Part shown: piece by piece, positions 9,211-23,700 of the stretch
Layout of the letters: each line of letters opens with the position of its first letter
Numbering within the stretch: the stretch's first letter is position 1
Origin: Planctomycetota bacterium
Lineage (GTDB): Bacteria; Planctomycetota; Planctomycetia; Gemmatales; Gemmataceae
Assembly (NCBI GenBank): GCA_029777335.1
Contig: JAKOSN010000224.1
Location: forward strand, 1 to 41,055
Reading direction: 5' to 3'
Length of the DNA: 41,055 nucleotides
Translations under genes and position numbers: made by a program
Notes under the pieces: model-generated
Seen by the model: only the letters and a program-made list of their open reading frames with translations
What the model was told of the DNA's origin: nothing
The model's database searches: none

Positions 9211-9643
9211 TTGGCAGCGGGATAAAAGCGGCGTTCCCTTCATCTTCACCGACTCAACGAGTGGGTGGACCGTGGAGGTAAATGCCGACCACAATGATCA
9301 AATTGGTTGTCGCGTCCGTGAATTGAAAGTCACCCATGCGCAGCCGCGACCGCTGAGTGAATGGGCGACCCGGTCGGAGGAGCGCGTCAAGGGGTTGAAA
9401 GAACCTCTCCGTTTGCTTGAGCTTGATGGTGGGGCCGGAAGTGCCTTGCTCCGGAGTGAGTCCCCCAGCACGCGCCAGGACAATCTCCAGTATTTTGAAC
9501 TCCTCCTCCAAGCGTCCGGTTCGGGAACGTTGCGTCGCTACCAAATTGCCCGTGAGCCGGGGAGCAAGCGTGAGGTAATTCCTTTCTCCTTGACCCATGA
9601 AACGCTGGCAGAGGTGGTCGAGGATCTGACCGCCCCGTTGTAA
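9173..9643 (+). CDS. Unknown protein encoded at the end of the prkA-yeaH-spoVR cluster
   Basis: A 156-residue soluble, acidic protein with no signal peptide or membrane segment. ATG 9173 is preceded by GGAGGTGA at 9160-9167, one of the best ribosome sites in the window, located inside spoVR. The 38-base overlap with spoVR suggests translational coupling. I recognise no named domain. Visible features are an N-terminal amphipathic stretch (MTLQEQLLEKLPDW), alternating strand-like segments (PFIFTDSTSGWTVEVNA, YFELLLQASG) and a C-terminal helix ETLAEVVEDL. Position implies it works with PrkA/YeaH/SpoVR, but that is only inferred. Confidence 0.85.
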   Translation: MTLQEQLLEKLPDWQRDKSGVPFIFTDSTSGWTVEVNADHNDQIGCRVRELKVTHAQPRPLSEWATRSEERVKGLKEPLRLLELDGGAGSALLRSESPSTRQDNLQYFELLLQASGSGTLRRYQIAREPGSKREVIPFSLTHETLAEVVEDLTAPL

Positions 9644-9660
9644 TCCCCTCCCAGAAAGCA

Positions 9661-9692
9661 AGCGGCCCGGAGAGAAAGCACTCCGGACCGCT
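9661..9692. terminator. Bidirectional hairpin between convergent genes
   Basis: AGCGGCCCGGAG (9661-9672) pairs with CTCCGGACCGCT (9681-9692) with one C-A mismatch and an 8-base loop. It sits in the 68-base gap between the convergent spoVR-cluster end (9643) and the pump gene end (9712), the expected place for a shared terminator. There is no strong T-run. Confidence 0.75.
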
Positions 9693-9711
9693 ATCTCTGG
9701 CATCCCTTCTC

Positions 9712-13122
<3,411 letters not shown>

Positions 13123-13131
13123 GCAACCTCC

Positions 13132-16401
<3,270 letters not shown>

Positions 16402-16462
16402 AGCGTGCCCTCTGCCAGCAGGGACCTACTCCAGCCCGAAATACAACGGTAGGCGGGGTGTC

Positions 16463-16494
16463 CCCCTGGCGCCGGATCCAACCAGCGCCAGGGG
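16463..16494. other. Intercistronic hairpin between adaptor and pump genes
   Basis: CCCCTGGCGC (16463-16472) and GCGCCAGGGG (16485-16494) form a perfect 10-bp stem with a 12-base loop, 15 bases after the adaptor stop. No T-run follows on the transcribed strand. It may stabilise or partly terminate the transcript so that adaptor and pump are made at different levels. Confidence 0.6.
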
Positions 16495-16509
16495 ACCGGG
16501 GGGAGACGA

Positions 16510-17778
16510 TCACGGACTTGAGAGCGCCTTGCTCGGGAGCGGACTGCCCTTTTCGGAGGGTTTGCGGCCGGCGATGGGGTTGGGAACCTGCTTCCACTTC
16601 ACCTCGGTATTCCGGCGCACGCGCTGCAATCCCTTGACGATGACCTTGTCCTCGGGCTTGATCACATCGTCCAGGATCACCCGAAGTCCATTGTTCAGCT
16701 GGCCAGTGCGGACGATGCGCGTCTCGACCTTGTTTTCCTTGGTAACGACATAGAGAAACTTCTGGCCCTGGTCGGCGCCGATCGCCTCTTCAGGCACCAG
16801 GGTGGCCTTGTGCACTGGCCCCACAGGGAGCCGTACCCGCATGAACATCCCGGGCGAAAGCAACCCTTGCGGGTTATCGACCGTCGCGCGCACCCGCAAG
16901 GTGCCAGTGCTCGGGTCGACATGGTTATCGGTGAAGTTGACGACTCCACTGAAGGAGAAGCCTTCCTCGTCAGCCAGTCCCACCTGCACCCGCATCGCAG
17001 ACGAGGTGAGCGATTCAATTTTCCCCTCGTAGACCAGGCGGCGCAGCTTGAGCAGCGTTCGTTCGTCGATGTCGAAGTACACGTACATCTTGTCCATCGA
17101 GACGATGGAGGTCAGCGGAGTGTCATCGGCCTTTACCAGGTTGCCCGGGTCGATGTAACGCCGGCTGATACGCCCGGAGATGGGGGCAGTGATGCGCGTG
17201 AACCCGAGGTTCAAGCGGGTTAAATCGCGATTCGCCTGGGCCACGCCAACCAGTTCGATGGCCTCGGTGCGATCGCCGATGATCTTATCCGCCTCCTCGC
17301 GACTGATGGCCTGACGCGGGAGGAGATTCATGGCGCGATCATAGTCGCGGTTGAGTTTGTCCAGATGGGCCTTGGCCTGCTTGAGGGCTGCCTCCGCGCG
17401 AGCCAACTCGGCGGCGTAGGTGCGCGGATCTATCTCGAAAAGGAGTTCGCCCTCCTTCACGGTGGCCCCTTCCTTGAAGTAGGCCTTGTCCAGATAGCCA
17501 GTCACGCGGGCCCGAATCTCGACCATCTCGGTCGGCTCGGTCCGGCCCGTAAAGTCCTCGTAGTCGTTGACCTCGTCGACGATTGGATAGTCGATTTCGA
17601 CCTCAACCGTCTTGCTTTTGTTGTTCCCCGCCTCGGTGGAGGAACACCCCGCCAACAGGAGCAGAGCGGACACGCCTGCCAGCCAGAACGACAGCCGTTT
17701 CCAGGCACGGGCAGGTGGCTGTCGATCCAGTCTTGCCAGCGATTGCTCGCCGCGGGGCGGAATGGAAAGTACGTTCAT
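16510..17778 (-). CDS. RND efflux periplasmic adaptor lipoprotein (AcrA-like)
   Basis: The 422-residue product is a membrane fusion protein. The N-terminus has a basic stretch, a hydrophobic segment FWLAGVSALLLL and the lipobox LLAGC, so it should be a lipoprotein. Then come the lipoyl/barrel-sandwich halves (EIRARVTGYLDKAYFKEGAT and FTRITAPISGRISRRYIDPG) around a coiled-coil hairpin (about 150-205, AELARAEAALKQAKAHLDKL), and the beta-barrel and membrane-proximal parts (SPGMFMRVRLPVG, VPEEAIGADQG). The start is ATG 17776-17778, with GAGG 6 bases upstream; longer in-frame starts would overlap the promoter. First gene of the operon with two pumps; no TolC-type gene belongs to this operon. Confidence 0.94.
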   Translation of the reverse strand: MNVLSIPPRGEQSLARLDRQPPARAWKRLSFWLAGVSALLLLAGCSSTEAGNNKSKTVEVEIDYPIVDEVNDYEDFTGRTEPTEMVEIRARVTGYLDKAYFKEGATVKEGELLFEIDPRTYAAELARAEAALKQAKAHLDKLNRDYDRAMNLLPRQAISREEADKIIGDRTEAIELVGVAQANRDLTRLNLGFTRITAPISGRISRRYIDPGNLVKADDTPLTSIVSMDKMYVYFDIDERTLLKLRRLVYEGKIESLTSSAMRVQVGLADEEGFSFSGVVNFTDNHVDPSTGTLRVRATVDNPQGLLSPGMFMRVRLPVGPVHKATLVPEEAIGADQGQKFLYVVTKENKVETRIVRTGQLNNGLRVILDDVIKPEDKVIVKGLQRVRRNTEVKWKQVPNPIAGRKPSEKGSPLPSKALSSP

Positions 17779-17816
17779 GGAGGTCCTCGGGATCTTTCCA
17801 GGTGGGCCCGAATAGA

Positions 17817-17832
17817 GTGACCAGTCGGTCAC
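17817..17832. promoter_or_regulatory. Palindromic operator, TetR-type, over the efflux operon promoter
   Basis: GTGACC (17817-17822) and GGTCAC (17827-17832) are perfect inverted repeats around AGTC. The core, TGACCGACTGGTCA on the minus strand, has the form of many TetR/AcrR-family operators. It lies immediately downstream of the -10 box, where a bound repressor would block initiation. No tetR-like gene lies in this window. Confidence 0.6.
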
Positions 17833-17835
17833 ATT

Positions 17836-17865
17836 ATTATTAAGGGTAAACTCCGCTGCGGTCAA
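17836..17865 (-). promoter_or_regulatory. Sigma70-type promoter of the RND efflux operon
   Basis: On the minus strand TTGACC (17865-17860) is followed after 18 bases by AATAAT (17841-17836), each 5 of 6 against consensus. Transcription would start inside the adjacent palindrome and run into the adaptor gene at 17778. Confidence 0.6.
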
Positions 17866-18066
17866 GCGCGGAAATGGGCGCTCTGATCGGATTGTTTGGG
17901 TTGTTCTCCCTCGAGGGATGCTATAACGGATCTGACGATCGTGCCAGGGAGGAGGCGCACCACGATTTTATCCCTCTTGCTGTCCCTGCGATTCTTCACC
18001 GGAGACCCGATCTTTGGGCCTGACATGCAAGCCGATGTCCCTGTCGTTGCCAACTCGGAGGGTTCC

Positions 18067-19695
18067 ATGACGATGCCTCGATCCCTTCTCCTGGTTGTCC
18101 TTGCCTGGACCTTTCTGCTGCGCCCCAGCAGCGCAGAAACCCCCGGCGTTGCGCGCTGGGGACGTTGGGAGCAAACTTTCACTGCTCCCAGGGGGACTTC
18201 TCCCGATCTGGAATTCACCGTGGACCTGGAATCGCCTTCTGGGAAAAAGCACTCGATCTCCGGGTTCTGGGATGGCGGGGAGAGCTGGCGCGTTCGCTTT
18301 CGCCCGGATGAAACCGGGAAATGGCGCTACAAAACCACCTCGCGACCGGCCGTAGTCGGGGTCTCTGGCCAGAAGGGCGCCTTTGAGTGCATCGCCAACG
18401 AGGGGAACACGCGCTTTGCCAGGCACGGGGTGATCAAGGTGGCAAAGGAGGGCACTTATCTGGCGCATGCAGACGGCACTCCGTTTTTCTGGATGGGGGA
18501 TACGGTCTGGAATGGACCCTTACTCAGCCAGCCGGAGGAGTGGCAAACGTTCCTCAAGGATCGACAGGAGAAGAAGTTCTCCGTAATCCAGTTCAATGCG
18601 CTCGCTCCCTGGCGAACCGCTCCGACCGATGCCGAGGGACAGGTGGCGTTCACTGGGCGCAGGAACATCACCATCAATCCCAGGTTCTTTCAACGCCTCG
18701 ATCAGCGCATGGATGCGATCAACGCTGCCGGGATGGTTGCTGCCCCCGTGCTGGTGTGGTCCCTGACAGGCGAGGATCCCGGGCAGTATCTCTCCGAAGA
18801 AGACATTCTCAAACTGGTGCGTTACCAGGTGGCGCGGTACGGAGCGTACCACGTTGTATGGATTCTGGCAGGAGACAATCCCTATAAAGGCGATCTGGAA
18901 AAGCGCTGGAAAAAGATCGGACAGGCGGTCTTTGGGAGCCAGCCGCATGCGCCTGTGACCACACATCCGACCGGGATGAACTGGCCCTGGGAGCGCTGGC
19001 GCAATGAAAAATGGCTCGATATTCTTGGCTACCAGAGCGGTCATGGCGACGATGCGGGAACGCTGGCCTGGATCCACAGCGGACCAGCCAAACAGCACTG
19101 GCGCCAGGCACCGCTTCGCCCGATCATCAACCTGGAACCCCCCTACGAGGATCATCGTGCCTATCAATCGAAGAAGCCCCACAGCGCTTACAATGTTCGC
19201 CGAGCGGTCTACTGGAGTTTGCTGAGCACTCCGCCTGCGGGGGTGACCTATGGTGCGCACGGGATCTGGAGCTGGCAAACGAAGGCTGGTGAGGAACCGC
19301 GTGCTCACAAGGGCACCGGCGTTGCCAAGGTCTGGCGCGAGGCGATGCAGTTACCGGGGAGCAGCCAGATGAAGCACGTGGTTGGTCTCTTCGAGTCTCT
19401 GTCCTGGTGGACGTTGCGCCCGGCCGATGAACTCCTCGCCACTCAGCCCGGCGCCAGGGATCCTGCTCGCTTTGTCGCGGCGGCCCGATCCGAGAGCAAG
19501 AAGTTCGCTGTGGTTTATTTTCCAAAAGGAGCCGGGAAGGTAACGCTCAAGGAGGGGGGACTGGCGCAAGGAGTTACAGGTCGGTGGTTCGATCCGCGCC
19601 GCGGAGATTTCCGCACGGGGAAGATCGAGGCAACGGAAACGTTCCTCCCTCCGGATGGCGATGACTGGGTCCTGGTGTTACAGACCTGGAAGTGA
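18067..19695 (+). CDS. Secreted DUF5060/DUF4038 (apiosidase-like) glycoside hydrolase-type protein
   Basis: A 542-residue protein with a signal peptide (MPRSLLLVVLAWTFLLRPSS). Residues about 30-120 match DUF5060, a beta-sandwich often found ahead of glycosidase barrels: RWGRWEQTFTA, FWDGGESWRVRF and ETGKWRYKTTS. Residues about 135-430 resemble the DUF4038/apiosidase-like TIM barrel: GTPFFWMGDTVWNGP, FSVIQFNALAPW, YHVVWILAGDNPY, IINLEPPYEDH and GAHGIWSW. The C-terminal 100 residues look like the small beta domain that follows DUF4038 (VVYFPKGAGKVTL, GRWFDPRRGDFRTG). ATG 18067 follows GGAG at a 6-base spacing. Likely acts on plant or algal polysaccharide outside the cytoplasm; substrate not deducible. 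It diverges from the efflux operon and ends at a strong hairpin. Confidence 0.9.
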   Translation: MTMPRSLLLVVLAWTFLLRPSSAETPGVARWGRWEQTFTAPRGTSPDLEFTVDLESPSGKKHSISGFWDGGESWRVRFRPDETGKWRYKTTSRPAVVGVSGQKGAFECIANEGNTRFARHGVIKVAKEGTYLAHADGTPFFWMGDTVWNGPLLSQPEEWQTFLKDRQEKKFSVIQFNALAPWRTAPTDAEGQVAFTGRRNITINPRFFQRLDQRMDAINAAGMVAAPVLVWSLTGEDPGQYLSEEDILKLVRYQVARYGAYHVVWILAGDNPYKGDLEKRWKKIGQAVFGSQPHAPVTTHPTGMNWPWERWRNEKWLDILGYQSGHGDDAGTLAWIHSGPAKQHWRQAPLRPIINLEPPYEDHRAYQSKKPHSAYNVRRAVYWSLLSTPPAGVTYGAHGIWSWQTKAGEEPRAHKGTGVAKVWREAMQLPGSSQMKHVVGLFESLSWWTLRPADELLATQPGARDPARFVAAARSESKKFAVVYFPKGAGKVTLKEGGLAQGVTGRWFDPRRGDFRTGKIEATETFLPPDGDDWVLVLQTWK

Positions 19696-19701
19696 AGCGA
19701 G

Positions 19702-19742
19702 ACTTTCTCACCGTCGCCGCCAGTGGGCGACGGTGAGAAAGT
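19702..19742. terminator. Perfect 17-bp bidirectional terminator hairpin
   Basis: ACTTTCTCACCGTCGCC (19702-19718) pairs perfectly with GGCGACGGTGAGAAAGT (19726-19742) around a 7-base loop. It fills the 65-base gap between convergent genes ending at 19695 and 19761. The AAAGT/ACTTT ends provide short T-rich tails on both strands. Confidence 0.85.
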
Positions 19743-19760
19743 GTGCCCGAGAAGCGGATT

Positions 19761-20564
19761 TCAGGATTTGCTTCGTTTCTGAGCAAACATCCACTCAAGG
19801 ACCTTCGGATCCCGGAAGACCGGGGTCCAGCTGTCGTGTCCCACGCCGGGGTAGATGGTCAACTGGGCCTTGCCGCCGGCCTTCTTCACCGCGGCCACCA
19901 TCCTGGTCGAGAGATCTGCGGGGACCACGGGGTCTTTTTCCCCGTGAAACGCCCAGACAGGAACCTTGGCGACCTTGGCGGCCTGGGACTCATCGCCACC
20001 CCCACAAATCGGGACCCCTGCCGCGAAGAGTTCGGGCGCGCGTTGGAGTAGTTCCCAGGTGCCAAATCCCCCCATCGATAGTCCTGCGACATAGACGCGA
20101 TCCGGGTCGGCTCCGGGCAGTTCCTTCAACATCGCCGGAATGAGTTCCAGCACCAGTTTGAGTGCTTCGCTTGGCTTCCCCGCGGTGGGGCCTCGTCGAC
20201 CACCCATCCAGGAACTGTTTTTCGGACATTGAGGAGCAATAATATAGCAAGGATACTTCTCGCGCACCGTTGGGACGAGGAAGTCCTTCATCACATGCTT
20301 TAGTTGCGCCTTGTTATCGTCGCCGCGTTCCCCGGCTCCGTGGAGGAAGACCACGAGGGGATAGTGTCGGGTCTTGGCCACCTTCGTGGGTCGCAGCAAG
20401 CGATAGAGGAGGGTCTTGCCATCCTTCCCCTTGAATTCCTTGGTTTCAAACGCTTTCTCGGGTGAGGCGGGGTTGGTCGCGACCGGTTTGTCCTCGGCCG
20501 CCCGGAGGGAGGGCGCGCCCAGCAAGGCAACGCCCAGCAGAAAAACTCTCACGCTCGTCGACAT
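19761..20564 (-). CDS. Secreted alpha/beta-hydrolase esterase (PHB depolymerase/feruloyl esterase-like)
   Basis: A 267-residue protein with a signal peptide (VRVFLLGVALLGAPSLRA). The alpha/beta-hydrolase fold is shown by VVFLHGAGERGDD (oxyanion-hole region), the nucleophile elbow GLSMGG with Ser163, the acid region HGEKDPVVP and the catalytic His in GVGHDSW. This layout matches the LpqC/PHB-depolymerase-like esterases and prolyl-oligopeptidase-like hydrolases common in planctomycetes. ATG 20562-20564 is preceded by AGGAG 6 bases away. Likely cleaves ester bonds of extracellular substrates, perhaps polysaccharide decorations given the convergent glycoside hydrolase-like gene; this pairing is inference. 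Confidence 0.92.
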   Translation of the reverse strand: MSTSVRVFLLGVALLGAPSLRAAEDKPVATNPASPEKAFETKEFKGKDGKTLLYRLLRPTKVAKTRHYPLVVFLHGAGERGDDNKAQLKHVMKDFLVPTVREKYPCYIIAPQCPKNSSWMGGRRGPTAGKPSEALKLVLELIPAMLKELPGADPDRVYVAGLSMGGFGTWELLQRAPELFAAGVPICGGGDESQAAKVAKVPVWAFHGEKDPVVPADLSTRMVAAVKKAGGKAQLTIYPGVGHDSWTPVFRDPKVLEWMFAQKRSKS

Positions 20565-20593
20565 GGTTGCTCCTGGTGTCCTGGTGCGTGTTC

Positions 20594-20612
20594 CCCTGTG
20601 GTGAGCACAGGG
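20594..20612. other. Short hairpin in the esterase 5' leader
   Basis: CCCTGTG (20594-20600) and CACAGGG (20606-20612) pair perfectly around GTGAG, about 30-48 bases upstream of the esterase start. It lies between the candidate promoter and the ribosome site, so it could be an operator or an mRNA structure. Confidence 0.4.
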
Positions 20613-20636
20613 TTGCGGTTTTCCCCTGATGGCGTG

Positions 20637-20665
20637 AACCTAACCGCTCGGGAGAAGCCGGTCAA
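20637..20665 (-). promoter_or_regulatory. Candidate promoter for the esterase gene
   Basis: On the minus strand TTGACC (20665-20660) is followed by a 17-base spacer and TAGGTT (20642-20637). The -35 is good and the -10 weak. Confidence 0.4.
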
Positions 20666-20690
20666 GAGGCCAGCGATCTGAGGGAGAAGG

Positions 20691-20718
20691 TTGACATCGC
20701 CGCGTGGGGGAGGACAAT
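20691..20718 (+). promoter_or_regulatory. Candidate promoter for the dehydrogenase/cytochrome gene
   Basis: TTGACA (20691-20696, consensus) is followed by 16 bases and GACAAT (20713-20718, 4 of 6). If correct, transcription starts near 20725, which excludes the upstream ATG at 20717 and supports translation from 20762. Confidence 0.5.
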
Positions 20719-20761
20719 GAACCCATCTGTCTGTGAGCAATCCTCTCCTGGAGTACCTGGT

Positions 20762-23700
20762 ATGCGTCCGCTCGTGGTCGCCGTGGCTGTCCTTTTTGCC
20801 GGATCGATCCCTCTCTCGGCTGCCGACACCAAGATTCCGCCCACCCCGCCCGAGGGGATCACTCCGGTTGATGCGGCGGGAAAAAAGCTAAACCTCGACT
20901 TCGAAACCGGGACGCTCAAGGACTGGACGGCCGAAGGAGAGGCGTTCAAGGATCAACCGATCAAGGGCGATACCGTTTTTCCGCGGCGGAACGACAATCG
21001 AAGTCAACATCAGGGAGAATACTGGATTGGCGGCTATGAGCGGCATGGGGATCGCCCGGTAGGCACCCTCACCTCGGTGCCGTTCAAGGTGACGCATCCC
21101 TGGGGGAGTTTTCTCGTGGGAGGGGGACCGCATGCCAACACCTGTGTGGAGATTGTACGCAAGGATGGGGGAGTGTTGATCACCCGCATTGCGGGGCTGG
21201 AGGAGGAGAATCTGCGGCGCGTCGCGGTCGATCTGCGCCCCCATCTGGGGAAGGAGATTTTTATCCGGATCGTCGATCGGCACACGGGTCACTGGGGACA
21301 TGTTAACTTCGATGATTTTCGGTTTCACTCGGAGAAGCCCAAGGTTCCGCCACGCAAGGCAGTTGAGCCTCCCCCGCCGCCCGATGTCTTCAGGTTTGAG
21401 GGGCTGACGCCGGAAAAGGCTGCGGCGGCGATGACCGTTCCCGAAGGCTTCTCGGTCAAGCTCTTTGCGGGCGAACCGGATGTGCATCAGCCGATTGCTT
21501 TCTGCCTGGATGATCGTGGGCGCGTCTGGGTCGCGGAGGCGTACAGTTATCCCATTCGCCGGCCGGAGAAGGAGGCGAAGGATCGCATCTTGATCTTCGA
21601 GGACACCGATGGCGATGGCAAGTTCGATAAACGAACGGTGTTCATGGAAGGGCTGAACCTGGTCAGCGGGATCGAGGTCGGGTTTGGCGGCGTGTGGATC
21701 GGGGCCGCGCCGCAGTTTCTATTTGTGCCGATGAAGGACGGCGCGGATAAACCCTCCGGACCGCCGCAGGTTTTGCTCGATGGCTGGGGCTACCAGGATA
21801 CACACGAAACGCTCAACACGTTCAGCTGGGGGCCGGATGGTTGGCTCTATGGCTGTCATGGCGTTTTCACTCATTCACGAGTGGGCAAGCCGGGAGCAAA
21901 GGATGAGGATCGTATTCCCATCAATGCCGGCATCTGGCGTTATCACCCCACGCGCCAGGTCTTCGAGGTCTTTGCGCAGGGAACAAGCAATCCCTGGGGA
22001 TTCGATTTCAACGATTACGGCCAGGGCTTCTGCGAAGCGTGTGTGATTCCGCATCTGTTCCACATCATTGAGGGAGCGCGCTATCAGCGGCAGGCAGGGA
22101 ATCACTTTAACCCGTATACCTACGCCGATATTCAAACGATTGCCGACCATCGTCATTATGTCGGAGCCACTCCGCATGCGGGAAATAACCGCTCGGACAA
22201 GGCGGGGGGAGGCCATGCTCATTGTGGCACGATGATCTACCTGGGTGGGAGCTGGCCGACAGAGTATCGCAACCAGATGTTCATGGGCAACATTCATGGT
22301 CGGCGCATCAATGTGGATCTGCTCAAGGAGAAGGGCTCTGGCTACGTCGCCTCGCACGGGGCGGATTTCCTGCACGCCAACGATGCCTGGGCGCGCTTTA
22401 TCAACATGCGCTATGGCCCGGATGGGAATGTTTACCTGATCGACTGGTACGACAAGCAGGCATGCCATCATGGGGACCCGAAAATCTGGGATCGCACCAA
22501 TGGCCGGATTTACAAGATCTCTTATCGCGGGTCGAAGCCGGTCAAGGTCGATCTCAGCAAATCGACTGATGAGGAACTGGTTGCCTACCAGTTGCATGCC
22601 AACGACTGGTATGTACGTCATGCACGCCGTCGTTTGCAGGAGAAGGGAGGAAATCCGAAGATTTACGAAGGGTTGACGAAGATTGCTTTTGATCATCAGG
22701 ATGAAACGCGCCGCCTTCGTGGCTTGTGGGCCTTGCATGTCACTGGGGGATTGAACGAGGAGCGGCTTCTCAAAGGGCTGAATGATGCGGGTGCCCATGT
22801 TCGCGCCTGGACCATTCAACTGGCGCTGGAGAAGGACAAACCGAGCGCGGCGCTGCTCAAGAGGCTCAATGAGATGGCGGTTCACGATGCTTCGCCGGTG
22901 GTACGGCTCTACCTCGCCTCGGCGCTGCAGCGGTTGCCCCTGGAACAGCGCTGGCCGATCGCTGAGGGATTGCTCGCCCATGCCCAGGATAATGACGACC
23001 ACAATTTGCCGTTGATGTACTGGTATGGCGTGGAACCGCTCGCCGAAAGCGATCCTGCTCGCGCGCTCAAACTGGCGCAGGAAGCAAAGGTGGGTACGCT
23101 TCTCCCCTTCATGATTCGGCGCATCGGAAGTGCGGGAACGCCCGAAGCAATTGCGTTGCTGGTGGAGAAGCTGGGTCAGACAGACGATCCGGCGTTGCAG
23201 GCGATTTTCCTGAGTGGCATCAATGAGGCCCTCAAGGGGCGGCGTCAGGTGGCGATGCCGAAGGGGTGGTCTGGAGTCTTCAGCAAACTCTCGGCGAGCA
23301 CAAACGTCCAGGTGCGCAGCCAGGCGCTTGCCCTCGCCGTCACCTTTGGCGATGCCCGAGCCTTCGACACGCTGCGCCAGGTGATCGCCAACCCCAAGGC
23401 AGGTACGGCAGCCCGACAAAGCGCTCTGAGCGCGCTGCTGGCCGCCAAGGACAACCAACTGGTTGGCGTGCTCCAACAACTGCTGGCCGACAAGGACCTT
23501 CGGGCCGATGCCTTGCGCGGCTTGGCGGTCTATGATGATCCGAAAACTCCGGAAATGATCCTTGGCGTGTATCGCGCGCTGAGCCTTGCCGAGAAACGCG
23601 ACGCCCTGAATACGCTGGCCTCGCGCGCGGGGTATGCCAGGGTTCTCCTCGATGGGATCGCCGCCCGGAAGATCGCCTCGACAGATGTCTCGGCGGATCT

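Noticed and set aside
6226..9294. 440- and 560-codon antisense frames over yeaH and spoVR
   Set aside because: They are reverse-strand shadows of clearly recognised genes with strong motifs on the plus strand.
20717..20761. Earlier ATG for the dehydrogenase/cytochrome gene
   Set aside because: AGGA is only two bases from it, it overlaps the candidate -10 box, and it would put 15 polar residues ahead of a clean signal peptide.
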